Notes: generated from the sequence alone by a model not told the origin. 15,457 bases of DNA from an uncultured Chloroflexota bacterium (GCA_903858085.1 CAIOHJ010000182.1:1-15457); one strand, 5' to 3'; shown: positions 1 through 6,835, numbered from the stretch's first letter. Translations and numbers: made by a program.

Positions 1-459
1 CGGGACAACTACGAAAATGCCTTCCCGTTGCTGCGTGAGCGGGGGATGCAGGCGACTGTCTTTGTCGTGACCGACTTCATGGACGAAGAGCGGCCAGCCT
101 ATTTGACCTGGGCGATGGCTCGTGAAATGGTGCAGGCCGGCCTCTCGATCGAGTCGCACGGCCGCAACCATGTCAGCCTGGCTGGCCAGGGGGACGACTA
201 CCTGGTCTGGCAGGCGCTGGGCAGCCTGGAGACGATCGAGTACGAGTTGGGGATCCGTCCCCGTTTTATTTCCTACCCGGCCGGCGAATATGATGCGCGC
301 ACGATCGCCGTCTTTGCCAGCGCACACTACTGGGCCGGGCTGACAACTCGTCAGGGCAGCACCTTGGACAACTCAGCGCTGTTCGAGCTGCCGCGCATCC
401 GCGTGCGCAACACGACGACCCCCGACGAACTGCTTCGTCTGTTGTCGCTGGAGTGGTGA
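1..459 (+). CDS. Polysaccharide deacetylase (NodB domain), 3' part
   Basis: The reading frame is open from the first base of the window, so the N-terminus lies outside it. The visible 152 residues are the second half of a NodB-type carbohydrate esterase 4 domain, which removes acetyl groups from N-acetylated sugars using a divalent metal. The first residues (RDNYENAFPLLRERG, then ATVFVV) match the strand and helix that follow the catalytic Asp-Asp motif, which would lie just upstream. SHGRNH fits the metal-binding S/THxxxH motif, and SYPAGEYD fits the RYPxGxxD substrate-groove motif. The protein ends shortly after the barrel, as is usual. The substrate cannot be told: cell-wall glycan and exopolysaccharide are both possible. 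The gene converges on the aldolase gene with a 45-bp gap in which I see no strong terminator. Confidence 0.85.
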   Translation, partial: RDNYENAFPLLRERGMQATVFVVTDFMDEERPAYLTWAMAREMVQAGLSIESHGRNHVSLAGQGDDYLVWQALGSLETIEYELGIRPRFISYPAGEYDARTIAVFASAHYWAGLTTRQGSTLDNSALFELPRIRVRNTTTPDELLRLLSLEW

Positions 460-504
460 GGAATTCCAACAGCCGGGGTCTGCCTCTGTTTCAGAATGGA
501 CGTC

Positions 505-1332
505 TCAGGCGCGACCGCTGGCACCCATCAGCTGCAGACGATGGCGTGCCACCTGGCGCACATTCTGCATGGACTGGCTGAGCACGCCGTAGTGATCGGC
601 GCCGGCGTCGAGCGCGGCGCGCGACCCGGCACACCAGGCGCGTGCAATCGCCGCACCGATGTTGATTTTGACGACTCCCAGGTGCACCGCCGCATGGACA
701 TCCTCTTCATGGATGCCGCTGCCGCCGTGCAGGACCAACGGGCCCTGGGCCTTGTCCCGGATGGCGGCGAGCAGTTCAAGGTCGAGCCGGCTGGCCTGGC
801 CATGTTCAGAGCCAACGGAGACAGCCAGCATATCGACCTGCCCCTGCTCGAACATGCTGGGGGCCTGCTCTGGGTCCGTGAATTCAAGGCTGCCCTGGCC
901 GCCGCCGAAGGTACCCAGTTCGCCTTCGACCGCCGCCCCGAGGGCATGGGCGACCCGGGCGATGAGAGCCGTTTCAGCGATCGCCTCGGCCAGCGGCAGC
1001 GCATGGCCGTCGAACATCACCGAATTGTAGCCGGCGCGCAGACAGCGCAGGTTGAATTCGAGCCCAGGGCCATGGTCGAGATGCAAAATGACAGGCACCG
1101 GGGCCTCCAGCGCCATAGCCCGGATCAAAAGTGCCAGGGGGCCTGGGGCCTCGCCGAAGGCTGCATGGGCCAGGTCGCCGGGGTACGTCTGGACGATCAC
1201 AGGAGCATGCTCGTCGATCGCCGCCTCGATGACGGCCTTGGCCATCTCAAGATTGCAGACGTTGAAGGCGGGCAGGGCAAAAGGCTCTGTGTAGATCTGG
1301 CGATAGAATTCGCGTGGGTTGGCGACAAGCAC
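505..1332 (-). CDS. Class II (zinc) aldolase of the fructose/tagatose-bisphosphate family
   Basis: Predicted cytoplasmic TIM-barrel aldolase of 275 residues, a normal length for the GatY/KbaY/FbaA family, which splits ketose bisphosphates into dihydroxyacetone phosphate and an aldehyde using Zn2+. Visible signatures are PAFNV near residue 21, HLDH at 84-87 (catalytic Asp and a zinc-ligand His), GELG near 138, GSEHG with His177, LHGGSG at 201-206 (third zinc His and phosphate loop) and KINI at 222-225. I chose the GTG at 1332 because AAGGA lies 9 bases upstream and the family N-terminus begins there; the open frame continues further upstream but overlaps the DsbA gene. The start is 64 bp downstream of the DsbA-like gene on the same strand, so co-transcription is likely. 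Substrate specificity (fructose or tagatose bisphosphate, or another ketose) cannot be decided from sequence alone. Confidence 0.87.
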   Translation of the reverse strand: MLVANPREFYRQIYTEPFALPAFNVCNLEMAKAVIEAAIDEHAPVIVQTYPGDLAHAAFGEAPGPLALLIRAMALEAPVPVILHLDHGPGLEFNLRCLRAGYNSVMFDGHALPLAEAIAETALIARVAHALGAAVEGELGTFGGGQGSLEFTDPEQAPSMFEQGQVDMLAVSVGSEHGQASRLDLELLAAIRDKAQGPLVLHGGSGIHEEDVHAAVHLGVVKINIGAAIARAWCAGSRAALDAGADHYGVLSQSMQNVRQVARHRLQLMGASGRA

Positions 1333-1396
1333 GGCTGGGTTTCCTTGACTGTTAAAAATTTTGATAAAAAAGGGTGCGTCTCTGCGGTGCTTCGTT

Positions 1397-2014
1397 TTAC
1401 ACGGACCGCACAATCTGTTCCACGACGTTGCGCAGCACATCGACCGGCTGTGCGCCAGAGACAAGATAGCGCTCGGCAAAAACCAGTGCTGGAACACTGT
1501 TCAGGCCGTAGCGGCGGGCGGCGTCGAGATCTTCCTGGACCTGTTGGTCGAAGAGAGGGTCCTCCAACGCAGCAAGCAAGGCGGCCTGGTCGAGCCCACA
1601 CGCATCAGCCACCCCCCCCAACACCGCCCGCTCGGAGATATCCAATGCCTGTGCCCAGTAGGCGTGCATGAGACGGCCGTGGAAACGCTCTCCACACCCT
1701 GCGGAGAGTGCAAATTTTTCAGCGACCAACGCGGGCCGGCTGCGGATCCCAAACGGGCCTGGGTTCAGTGTCAACCCATAGCTCTCCCGAGCGACAGCGG
1801 CCAGACGCGAGCGACCCGCCTCGATCTTGGCCAGATAGTCGGGCGGCAGCGGCGGGGAACCGGCGGGACGCAGCTCAAAAGAACGCCAACGGACGTTCAG
1901 CGGCGGCAGGGCTGCCGGATGAGAGTGGGTGAGCAGCTCCAAACTGGAGCCGACAAGATAACACCAGGGTCAGACAAAGTCTGACCAGACATCGATTGTG
2001 ATTGGCTCTGTCAT
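1397..2014 (-). CDS. Predicted selenoprotein: DsbA/FrnE-family oxidoreductase with Sec-Pro-Trp-Cys
   Basis: Thioredoxin-fold DsbA-family (PF01323, FrnE-like) protein of 205 residues if the TGA at 1970-1972 is read as selenocysteine. From the ATG at 2014 the frame gives IDVWSDFV-[TGA]-PWCYLVGSS, which matches the family start WSDFVCPWCYLG with the first catalytic Cys replaced by TGA (residue 15); the resolving Cys is residue 18. The rest is complete: the FELRP strand, the helical insert with FHGRLMHAYW, the cis-proline loop NSVPALVF and the closing helix. A caller that stops at TGA would begin at the TTG at 1942 and lose the active site. TGA is a true stop elsewhere in the window, and a SECIS-like hairpin follows it. 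An in-frame ATG at 2029 is an alternative start; neither has a good ribosome-binding site. The gene begins about 45 bp after a tRNA-Arg gene and precedes an aldolase gene. Alternatives are a nonsense mutation or a sequencing error at one base. Confidence 0.75.
1934..1952 (-). promoter_or_regulatory. Putative bacterial SECIS hairpin
   Basis: On the minus strand CGGCTCC and GGAGCTG form a 7-bp stem (one G-U pair) closing a 5-base loop AGUUU. The loop starts 25 bases after the TGA at 1970-1972 and lies inside the coding region. Bacterial SECIS elements are coding-region hairpins just after the UGA, with the loop about 16-37 bases away and a G among its first loop bases, recognised by SelB. This hairpin meets those points. 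I do not see an obvious bulged U on the 5' side of the stem like that of E. coli fdhF, so the call rests on position, stem and loop. Confidence 0.6.
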
Positions 2015-2059
2015 GCCAGGAACCGCCATTTTTTCGAAATAAAAGGTCGTCCACCAAGC

Positions 2060-2135
<76 letters not shown>

Positions 2136-2165
2136 TGATTGTTTTCGGTCAACTGACCCAATCCT

Positions 2166-2194
2166 ACTATAAAACGACTTGCCACAGAATGCAA
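2166..2194 (-). promoter_or_regulatory. Candidate sigma-70 promoter for tRNA-Arg and downstream genes
   Basis: Minus-strand TTGCAT (2189-2194) and TATAGT (2166-2171) are 17 bases apart. Transcription would start about 20-25 bases before the tRNA. No other promoter-like pair is obvious between the tRNA and the oxidoreductase gene, so this one may serve tRNA, oxidoreductase and aldolase together. It is a consensus match only. Confidence 0.5.
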
Positions 2195-2485
2195 TCTGGA
2201 TCGGCGCAGCAACTACAAATTCGAGGACGCCCCTCTGCGGTACAGCCCTTTTGTGCCAAACAGGCAGATCAACCCGTTCGCTCGATAAATACAGGACATT
2301 TTTGCAGGACATCGCGGGATATTTTCACGATAGACAGTTGTCTCCATATCCGTTAAAATTTTGATACAGTTTCGACAGCTCTATAAAAAATTAGGGAAAA
2401 GGGGAAGCCGACAAACTTTTGTTTTTGTGTCGTTCAGCTTTTGAGCGACAGATGGACCTATAGCTGACCAGACCCGAGTAAGGCT
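2195..2485. other. Intergenic region with operator-like repeats
   Basis: I see no convincing gene in this AT-richer stretch between the tRNA and the LuxR-type regulator. It holds an 8-bp direct repeat CAGGACAT (2292-2299 and 2305-2312, 13 bp start to start), a dyad AGACAGTTGTCT (2332-2343) inside a wider GGATAT/ATATCC pair (2317-2322 and 2346-2351), and a weak promoter at 2359-2387. Short leader hairpins follow: CGACA/TGTCG near 2410-2435 and CGTTCA/TGAGCG near 2433-2449. Confidence 0.5.
2359..2387 (+). promoter_or_regulatory. Weak candidate promoter for the LuxR-type gene
   Basis: TTTTGA (2359-2364), 17 bases, TATAAA (2382-2387). The alternative -35 TTGATA at 2361 has a short 15-base spacer. 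The AGACAGTTGTCT dyad lies 15 bases upstream of the -35 box, a position suited to a regulator. Transcription from here would give a leader of roughly 240 bases before the regulator start, containing the possible upstream ORF. Confidence 0.35.
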
Positions 2486-2635
2486 ATGAAACTCTACGAC
2501 CGCCCTATTGACGTCGACCTACTTCATTGTTTGCGCAGCGGTTGGTCGTGCGCTGTTGTGCGCCGGCGCAGCAGCGACCGAACAGCGGTTTCCCTGTTTC
2601 TCCGACAGAGCCGCGGGAAGAGGAGGCAACGATGA
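2486..2635 (+). CDS. Possible 49-residue upstream ORF coupled to the LuxR-type gene
   Basis: ATG at 2486 opens 49 codons ending in TGA at 2633-2635, which overlaps the regulator's ATG as ATGA. The peptide begins MKLYDRPIDVDLLHCLRSG and ends in a very basic tail (RGKRRQR). The ribosome-binding site is poor: AAGG is only 2 bases from the ATG. The C-terminal codons coincide with the regulator's Shine-Dalgarno AGAGGAGG, so part of the basic tail follows from that signal. I do not recognise the peptide. It may be a leader ORF that couples translation, or chance. Confidence 0.3.
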   Translation: MKLYDRPIDVDLLHCLRSGWSCAVVRRRSSDRTAVSLFLRQSRGKRRQR

Positions 2636-4314
2636 GCCCTGCGTTGCCCTTGGCAGGCCCGGATCCTCAGAAATTGTTGGAGCTGCTCTGGCTGCAGGTG
2701 GTGGCTCTGCAAAAACAGGGCCAATATCTGGACGCCATCGCTGCTCTGGAACAGCTGCGCCTTTACGCTTTCACGCAGAGGCAGACAGAGCATGCGCTAC
2801 GGGCTGTGTTGGAGTTGATCCGCCTCTACCAACTCGTTGAAAACGCAGACATGGCGCAGCTTTGTGCGCAAATAGCGAGTGAATGGCTGCCGCAGGTCGA
2901 CAACACGCTGTTGGTTGCGGAAACGCTGCTGCGGGTGGCTACGTTGGCTCCTGAGATTGGGCGCTACCAACAGGGAGAAGAGGTGGCGTTGCAGGCCCTG
3001 CGTCTGTACGAAACCCATAGAAACATGCAGGGGCTTTGTGAGGGCTGGTTGTTGCTGTTCATCTTTCACAACCATACCGGGCGCTACCAATCCGCTGGCG
3101 TCTATCTGCGGCAGGCAGAACAGCTGCTCCAGACAATCGATCTCGGGGCGGTCTATCAGGTCGCTGTTCTCAACCAGAATGCTCACTGGAACTGGTACCA
3201 AGGGAAACTGGTCACAGCCCTGCGTTGTGCCGAGCAGGCCGTCGAGTTGGCTGATGCGACCGGCCAACAAAAACAGCGTGTGGAGAACCGGATTGTCGCT
3301 GGCAATCTCGAACGGGCGCTGGGTGAATATCACAAGGCGCAGCTCTGGTACCAACAGGCAGAACGGTTGGCACGCGGGGGTGTGTTCAGCCAGTTTGTGG
3401 GCTGGGTCAACGTACAGCGGGCCTGGCTGGCCATTTTGCAGGAGCACTACGGGGCGGCACGCAGATTGCTGCACAGGACCCTGCAGACACAAAACCAGGG
3501 TCGGGCAATCACTGTGGGCGTTGTCCAGGCAATTCTTTACAGCCTGACCGAACGTACAGACGAAGCGGCAGAGCTGCTACAGCGCTCCTTGACCCATTAC
3601 CTGGAATCGGGCAATCTGGTCGCTGCCAACACCCTCCGGCTGCATCTGGCTGCCAACTGGCTGCGCAGAGTGGAGCTGGTGCGGGCAGCAGAGGAGCTGC
3701 GGACAGCATTGGGCTGGATGGCCGATCAGCGGATCGACTATTTACCGCACTGGTGGCATCCGCCGACCCTGACGTTGGTCTGTACCTATGCCCTCCAGTG
3801 GGGGATCGAAGTCCAGATCGCAGAACAGATCCTGCTCCGCCATCTGGGCGCATTGGCCCTCGTCTCCATGAAGCAGTTACAAACTTCAGCGGACCCGGCT
3901 GTGCGACAGCGAGCCACAGATGTGTTGGAAATTTTGGAGAGCGATCCGCTCACTGTGCTGGGCGAGACGCTGGATCCACCGGTGCGTGCGGTGCTGGCAG
4001 ATCTCTTGACCAGGCGTCGGCTGCTTCCTGAATCGCTGAACGATCTGACCTCTTTGTTGATGACAGCCGAGCAGCGCAACAGCCCCAATCCTACCCTGGT
4101 GGCTGTCTTCGGTCTTTTTGTACAGGGGGTCTCGCGCAAGGAGATCGCTGCGCAGCTGCACCTGTCGACACCTACAGTGCGCAACTACATCAACCACATC
4201 TTCAAAAGTTTTGACCTTCCCTACAACCCTGCAGAGCGCGATGTGCGCCGCCAGCAGCTGCGCGCCCGGGCATTGGCGGCAGGCTACATCGGCGCAGAGA
4301 CCGTTAAACCGTAG
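2632..4314 (+). CDS. TPR-repeat transcriptional regulator with C-terminal LuxR-type HTH
   Basis: Predicted cytoplasmic DNA-binding regulator of 560 residues. I chose the ATG at 2632 because GAGGAGG lies 5 bases upstream; the open frame extends 35 codons further without a better start. Residues from about 10 to 420 are helical pairs typical of tetratricopeptide repeats (for example LQKQGQYLDAIAALEQL, ALGEYHKAQLWYQQAERLA), as in the sensor part of MalT-like regulators. Residues about 490-535 are a LuxR/GerE helix-turn-helix (SRKEIAAQLHLSTPTVRNYI followed by NHIFKSF). There is no N-terminal STAND ATPase or receiver domain, so ligand and partner are unknown; a protein or peptide signal read by the TPR solenoid is an inference. 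The gene stands alone, with operator-like repeats upstream and a strong hairpin 25 bp after its stop, so self-regulation is possible but not shown. Confidence 0.85.
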   Translation: MSPALPLAGPDPQKLLELLWLQVVALQKQGQYLDAIAALEQLRLYAFTQRQTEHALRAVLELIRLYQLVENADMAQLCAQIASEWLPQVDNTLLVAETLLRVATLAPEIGRYQQGEEVALQALRLYETHRNMQGLCEGWLLLFIFHNHTGRYQSAGVYLRQAEQLLQTIDLGAVYQVAVLNQNAHWNWYQGKLVTALRCAEQAVELADATGQQKQRVENRIVAGNLERALGEYHKAQLWYQQAERLARGGVFSQFVGWVNVQRAWLAILQEHYGAARRLLHRTLQTQNQGRAITVGVVQAILYSLTERTDEAAELLQRSLTHYLESGNLVAANTLRLHLAANWLRRVELVRAAEELRTALGWMADQRIDYLPHWWHPPTLTLVCTYALQWGIEVQIAEQILLRHLGALALVSMKQLQTSADPAVRQRATDVLEILESDPLTVLGETLDPPVRAVLADLLTRRRLLPESLNDLTSLLMTAEQRNSPNPTLVAVFGLFVQGVSRKEIAAQLHLSTPTVRNYINHIFKSFDLPYNPAERDVRRQQLRARALAAGYIGAETVKP

Positions 4315-4338
4315 CCCCACACCCCCTCTCTCCGCCTC

Positions 4339-4378
4339 CTGTCTCCAGCACTTCTACCTGATATGTGCCTGGAGGCAG
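4339..4378 (+). terminator. Hairpin after the LuxR-type gene, no U-tract
   Basis: CTGTCTCCAGCAC (4339-4351) pairs with GTGCCTGGAGGCAG (4365-4378) over 13 bp with one bulged C and one G-U pair, around a 13-base loop. It lies 25 bp after the regulator stop, where a terminator is expected. The following bases (TGTATCG) are not a T-run, so it may act as a Rho-type or processing hairpin. Confidence 0.5.
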
Positions 4379-4830
4379 TGTATCGAAGCGGAAAGAGTCA
4401 GCTGAATCTGTCTGGACACGCCGCTGCACCAGGCCATCCAAATTCATTGTGAAATTGCCTAATACACGTCGGCGCAGATAAATCTACAAATTCATATGAC
4501 GCAATTCGCCGAATTGTGGACTGCACACTCTAGCAGATTGCGTCACGATATCAACGAGTTGTTTGCGCCGACGTGTACTGGCCATCGAGCTACACACTGT
4601 TTGCCCACGATGGAGTTACACCATCAGGCTGCGGTTAGCGAGCGTATGAAATTGTCAAGGTGCGGAGTTATATTTTTGCAAGCCCATAGGTCTAACTGAT
4701 CGGGAGAATTCCATGTGCTTCGGTCTTCTATAATACCTGAAGAGGAACCCCTTGGATACAGGCAAGCGTTCTTTGTGGATGTCCTGCAAATGGAGATCCG
4801 GTCAAAGAAAATGATTGGAACAGAACGTTT
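4379..4830. other. Gene-poor region
   Basis: I see no supported gene here. The base composition is more AT-rich than in the flanking genes and frames are broken. The main structure is the inverted-repeat element at 4463-4577. The short open frames crossing it show no protein-like pattern. Codons from 4741 are open in the frame of the small ORF that follows, but without a start codon. Confidence 0.55.
4463..4577. repeat. MITE-like element: 14-bp perfect inverted repeats with nested dyads
   Basis: TACACGTCGGCGCA (4463-4476) is repeated perfectly in inverse orientation at 4564-4577, 87 bp apart. Inside lie a second inverted pair TGACGCAAT/ATTGCGTCA (4497-4505, 4537-4545) and a small dyad CAATTC-GCC-GAATTG (4502-4516). 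The element could fold as one long hairpin. If the outer TA pairs are target duplications, the element is 111 bp (4465-4575) with 12-bp termini, as expected for small non-autonomous relatives of IS630/mariner elements. It has no coding capacity. It could instead be a structured RNA or a binding site. Confidence 0.5.
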
Positions 4831-5091
4831 GTGTTGGAGCTGGAGAGGGCTGTGGCTGGAGCAAATCTCGGCTTGTCAACGGTCAACCCTGACAATGTGC
4901 CACCCACCAGCCTGGTGCCAATACAAGAGCCCACGATCACACAACAACAGTTTTTGCCCTATATCGCAGTGGCTGCTGCACAGGAAGTGGCTGCTGCACA
5001 GGAAGAGATCGCTCCTCCTGCCGCTGCACCGATCGCTGGATCCTTCTCAAATTGGCTGTATCTCCCTGTGGTGTCACAACAACCAGAATAG
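4831..5091 (+). CDS. Small orphan ORF or remnant with VAAAQE repeat and YLPVV tail
   Basis: 86 codons from a GTG at 4831 to TAG at 5089. The frame is open back to 4741 (read-through RGTPWIQASVLCGCPANGDP...) after a TGA, but no credible start or ribosome-binding site is visible, so it may be the tail of a decayed larger gene. The peptide is rich in Ala, Pro and Gln and contains VAAAQE twice from an exact 18-bp tandem repeat (4969-4986, 4987-5004). It ends with NWLYLPVVSQQPE; YLPLV-like endings are common on extracellular proteins of Chloroflexota (from general knowledge, not checked). There is no signal peptide in the visible part. A strong hairpin follows 57 bp later. I do not recognise the protein. 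Confidence 0.35.
   Translation: MLELERAVAGANLGLSTVNPDNVPPTSLVPIQEPTITQQQFLPYIAVAAAQEVAAAQEEIAPPAAAPIAGSFSNWLYLPVVSQQPE
4969..5004 (+). repeat. Two perfect 18-bp tandem repeats
   Basis: GTGGCTGCTGCACAGGAA occurs twice head to tail (4969-4986 and 4987-5004), in frame, each coding VAAAQE in the small ORF. Exact identity suggests recent duplication by slippage. A length that is a multiple of three preserves the frame. Confidence 0.9.
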
Positions 5092-5147
5092 TCAACCTGC
5101 TTTGTCGGCACCCAGACCGCTGAACACAGACGCATTTTTTCAAGAGC

Positions 5148-5181
5148 GTGCTGCCCGGTGTACCCAAACACCGGGCAGCAC
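5148..5181. terminator. Perfect 14-bp hairpin, terminator-like, no U-tract
   Basis: GTGCTGCCCGGTGT (5148-5161) and its exact inverse (5168-5181) enclose the loop ACCCAA. The stem is GC-rich and very stable. It lies between the small ORF (stop 5091) and the helicase gene, so it probably ends upstream transcription. On the plus strand it is followed by TGCCGTGC, with no T-run; a T6 run precedes it at 5135-5140. A second weaker pair CAGAAAC/GTTTCTG follows at 5196-5219. Confidence 0.55.
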
Positions 5182-5316
5182 TGCCGTGCAGGCCCCAGAA
5201 ACAGACCCGATCGTTTCTGTACGGGCTTTCCCACAACCATCTGTCACCCACCCAGTCAATGATTCTGCAAAGCATACAGTCTGTGCCATACTGTGTACAG
5301 TGATGAGGAATTTGAG

Positions 5317-6792
5317 TTGGTATGCAGTGGAGAAAATCTTTTGAACGAACCCAATCGTCTGGCCGACGCTCTGGATGAAACAGCTCTGATTGCAGTTGAT
5401 CTGCTTCCCCCTACTGTCGCCGCGGCTGCTCGCCGCGCAGGCTGGAGCCGGCTGATGCCGGTACAGGTCAAGGCAATTCCCTTTTTGCTTGACAGCCGCG
5501 ATGTGATGATCCAGGCCCGCACAGGCAGCGGCAAAACTGGGGCCTTTCTTCTGCCGCTGCTGGAACGCCTCGATCCCGCCCGGGCAGCCTGCCAGGCACT
5601 GATCCTGGTACCGACGCGTGAACTGGCTCAGCAGGTCTGGCACGAAGCCGAAGTACTCTTCGCAGGCACCGGTCTGCGAACCGTCGCCGTCTACGGCGGT
5701 GTCGGCTATGGCACCCAGATCGACGCCCTCAAAGCAGGAGCACAGGTGGTGGTCGGCACGCCGGGCCGTGTGCTCGACCACCTGCTACGCCGCACGTTGA
5801 CGCTCAAAACCCTGCGGTTGCTGGTCTTCGATGAGGCAGACCGGATGCTGTCGATGGGCTTCTACCCAGATATGCGAGAAATCCAACGTTACCTGCCCGA
5901 CCACCCCATCAACGGCTGTATGTTTTCGGCGACCTACCCGCCCCAGGTGTTGCGCACAGCCCAGCAATTTCTCAACAATCCCGAATTCCTCTCGCTGAGC
6001 CAGGACCATGTCCATGTTGCCGAGACCACCCATCTCTTCTACAAGGTGCCAGACATGGGGCGCGAACGAAGCCTGGTACGGATCATCGAGCAGGAAAACC
6101 CAGCCTCCGCCATCATCTTCTGCAACACCAAGGTCAACGTACATTTTGTGGCCGTGGTGTTGCAGCGGTTTGGATACGATGCCGACGAACTGAGCGCAGA
6201 TCTGTCGCAGGCCGACCGCGAGCGGGTGCTCGAACGCGTCCGCCAGGGCACCCTGCGCTTTCTGGTAGCTACCGATGTCGCAGCACGCGGGCTGGATATT
6301 CCAGATCTGTCCCACGTGATCCAGTACGAACCCCCCGAAGACAGTGAAAACTATATCCATCGTGCCGGCCGCACCGGCCGGGCCGGCGCAGCCGGGATCG
6401 CCATCACCCTGGTCAGCCGGGTCGACCAGACTGTACTGGAGCGGGCAGTCAAACAGTACTCGCTGCCGATCCTCGAACGAACCCTGCCCACCGAACAGGA
6501 GGTTCAAAACGTCGTCTCCGAACGGCTGACAGCCCTGCTGGAAGCCCGGCTGCGCGACCGCGATAAGTTGCAGGCAGAACGCAGCCTGCGTTTTGTCCCG
6601 CTGGCGCGCAGCCTGTTGGAAAACGAAGAAGAGCTCCCCATCATCGCAATGTTGCTGGATGACTACTACCAACAGCTGCTGCATGCCCCGGCCCGCTCCC
6701 CGGCCAGCACACAGCCGCAGACCCCTGCTCAAGCCCCGCCAGCTCCAACAAAAGACGAAACAACAGCACCCCGCCGCCGTCGCCGCCGCTGA
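5317..6792 (+). CDS. DEAD-box ATP-dependent RNA helicase
   Basis: RNA helicase of about 491 residues that unwinds or remodels RNA using ATP, acting in ribosome assembly, RNA decay or cold adaptation; which of these is not visible. All core motifs are present (numbered from 5317): Q motif PVQVKAIP near 48-55, Walker A ARTGSGKT 67-74, PTRELAQQ 99-106, TPGR near 148, DEAD 172-175, SAT 204-206, CNTK near 269, ATDVAARGLDIP near 318-329 and HRAGRTGR 348-355. After the two RecA domains come about 110 residues of charged helix, then a Pro/Ala/Gln-rich linker and a terminal RRRRRR, a likely RNA-binding tail. The start is uncertain: TTG 5317 (GAGGAA 6 bases upstream), TTG 5341 (GGAG 8 bases upstream) and GTG 5293 (no site) are all in frame. 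It appears to be a single-gene unit flanked by hairpins. Confidence 0.95.
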   Translation: MVCSGENLLNEPNRLADALDETALIAVDLLPPTVAAAARRAGWSRLMPVQVKAIPFLLDSRDVMIQARTGSGKTGAFLLPLLERLDPARAACQALILVPTRELAQQVWHEAEVLFAGTGLRTVAVYGGVGYGTQIDALKAGAQVVVGTPGRVLDHLLRRTLTLKTLRLLVFDEADRMLSMGFYPDMREIQRYLPDHPINGCMFSATYPPQVLRTAQQFLNNPEFLSLSQDHVHVAETTHLFYKVPDMGRERSLVRIIEQENPASAIIFCNTKVNVHFVAVVLQRFGYDADELSADLSQADRERVLERVRQGTLRFLVATDVAARGLDIPDLSHVIQYEPPEDSENYIHRAGRTGRAGAAGIAITLVSRVDQTVLERAVKQYSLPILERTLPTEQEVQNVVSERLTALLEARLRDRDKLQAERSLRFVPLARSLLENEEELPIIAMLLDDYYQQLLHAPARSPASTQPQTPAQAPPAPTKDETTAPRRRRRR

Positions 6793-6835
6793 ACACTGCC
6801 GCCCTCGGGAACATTCTCCCCAACCCCGCCGTCCT

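Noticed and set aside
496..1671. Plus-strand open frame of 391 codons opposite the aldolase and oxidoreductase genes
   Set aside because: The opposite strand carries two clear protein families with full motifs. This frame is antisense and shows no recognisable domain.
1397..1942. Oxidoreductase gene starting at TTG 1942, or as a pseudogene with a nonsense codon
   Set aside because: That start removes the active site. The coding pattern continues upstream through the TGA with exact family residues on both sides, and the rest of the gene is undamaged, so recoding is the better explanation, though a single-base error is not excluded.
4496..4699. 67-codon open frame across the inverted-repeat element
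   Set aside because: No ribosome-binding site, no protein-like composition, and it runs through the repeat structure.
5196..5219. CAGAAAC/GTTTCTG inverted pair as a terminator
   Set aside because: Only 7 bp, not GC-rich and with no T-run. The 14-bp hairpin just upstream is the better candidate.
4715..5344. 209-codon plus-strand frame overlapping the small ORF
   Set aside because: Low-complexity shadow (many W, S, L, H, R) of the small ORF and intergenic DNA, with no domain and no start signal.
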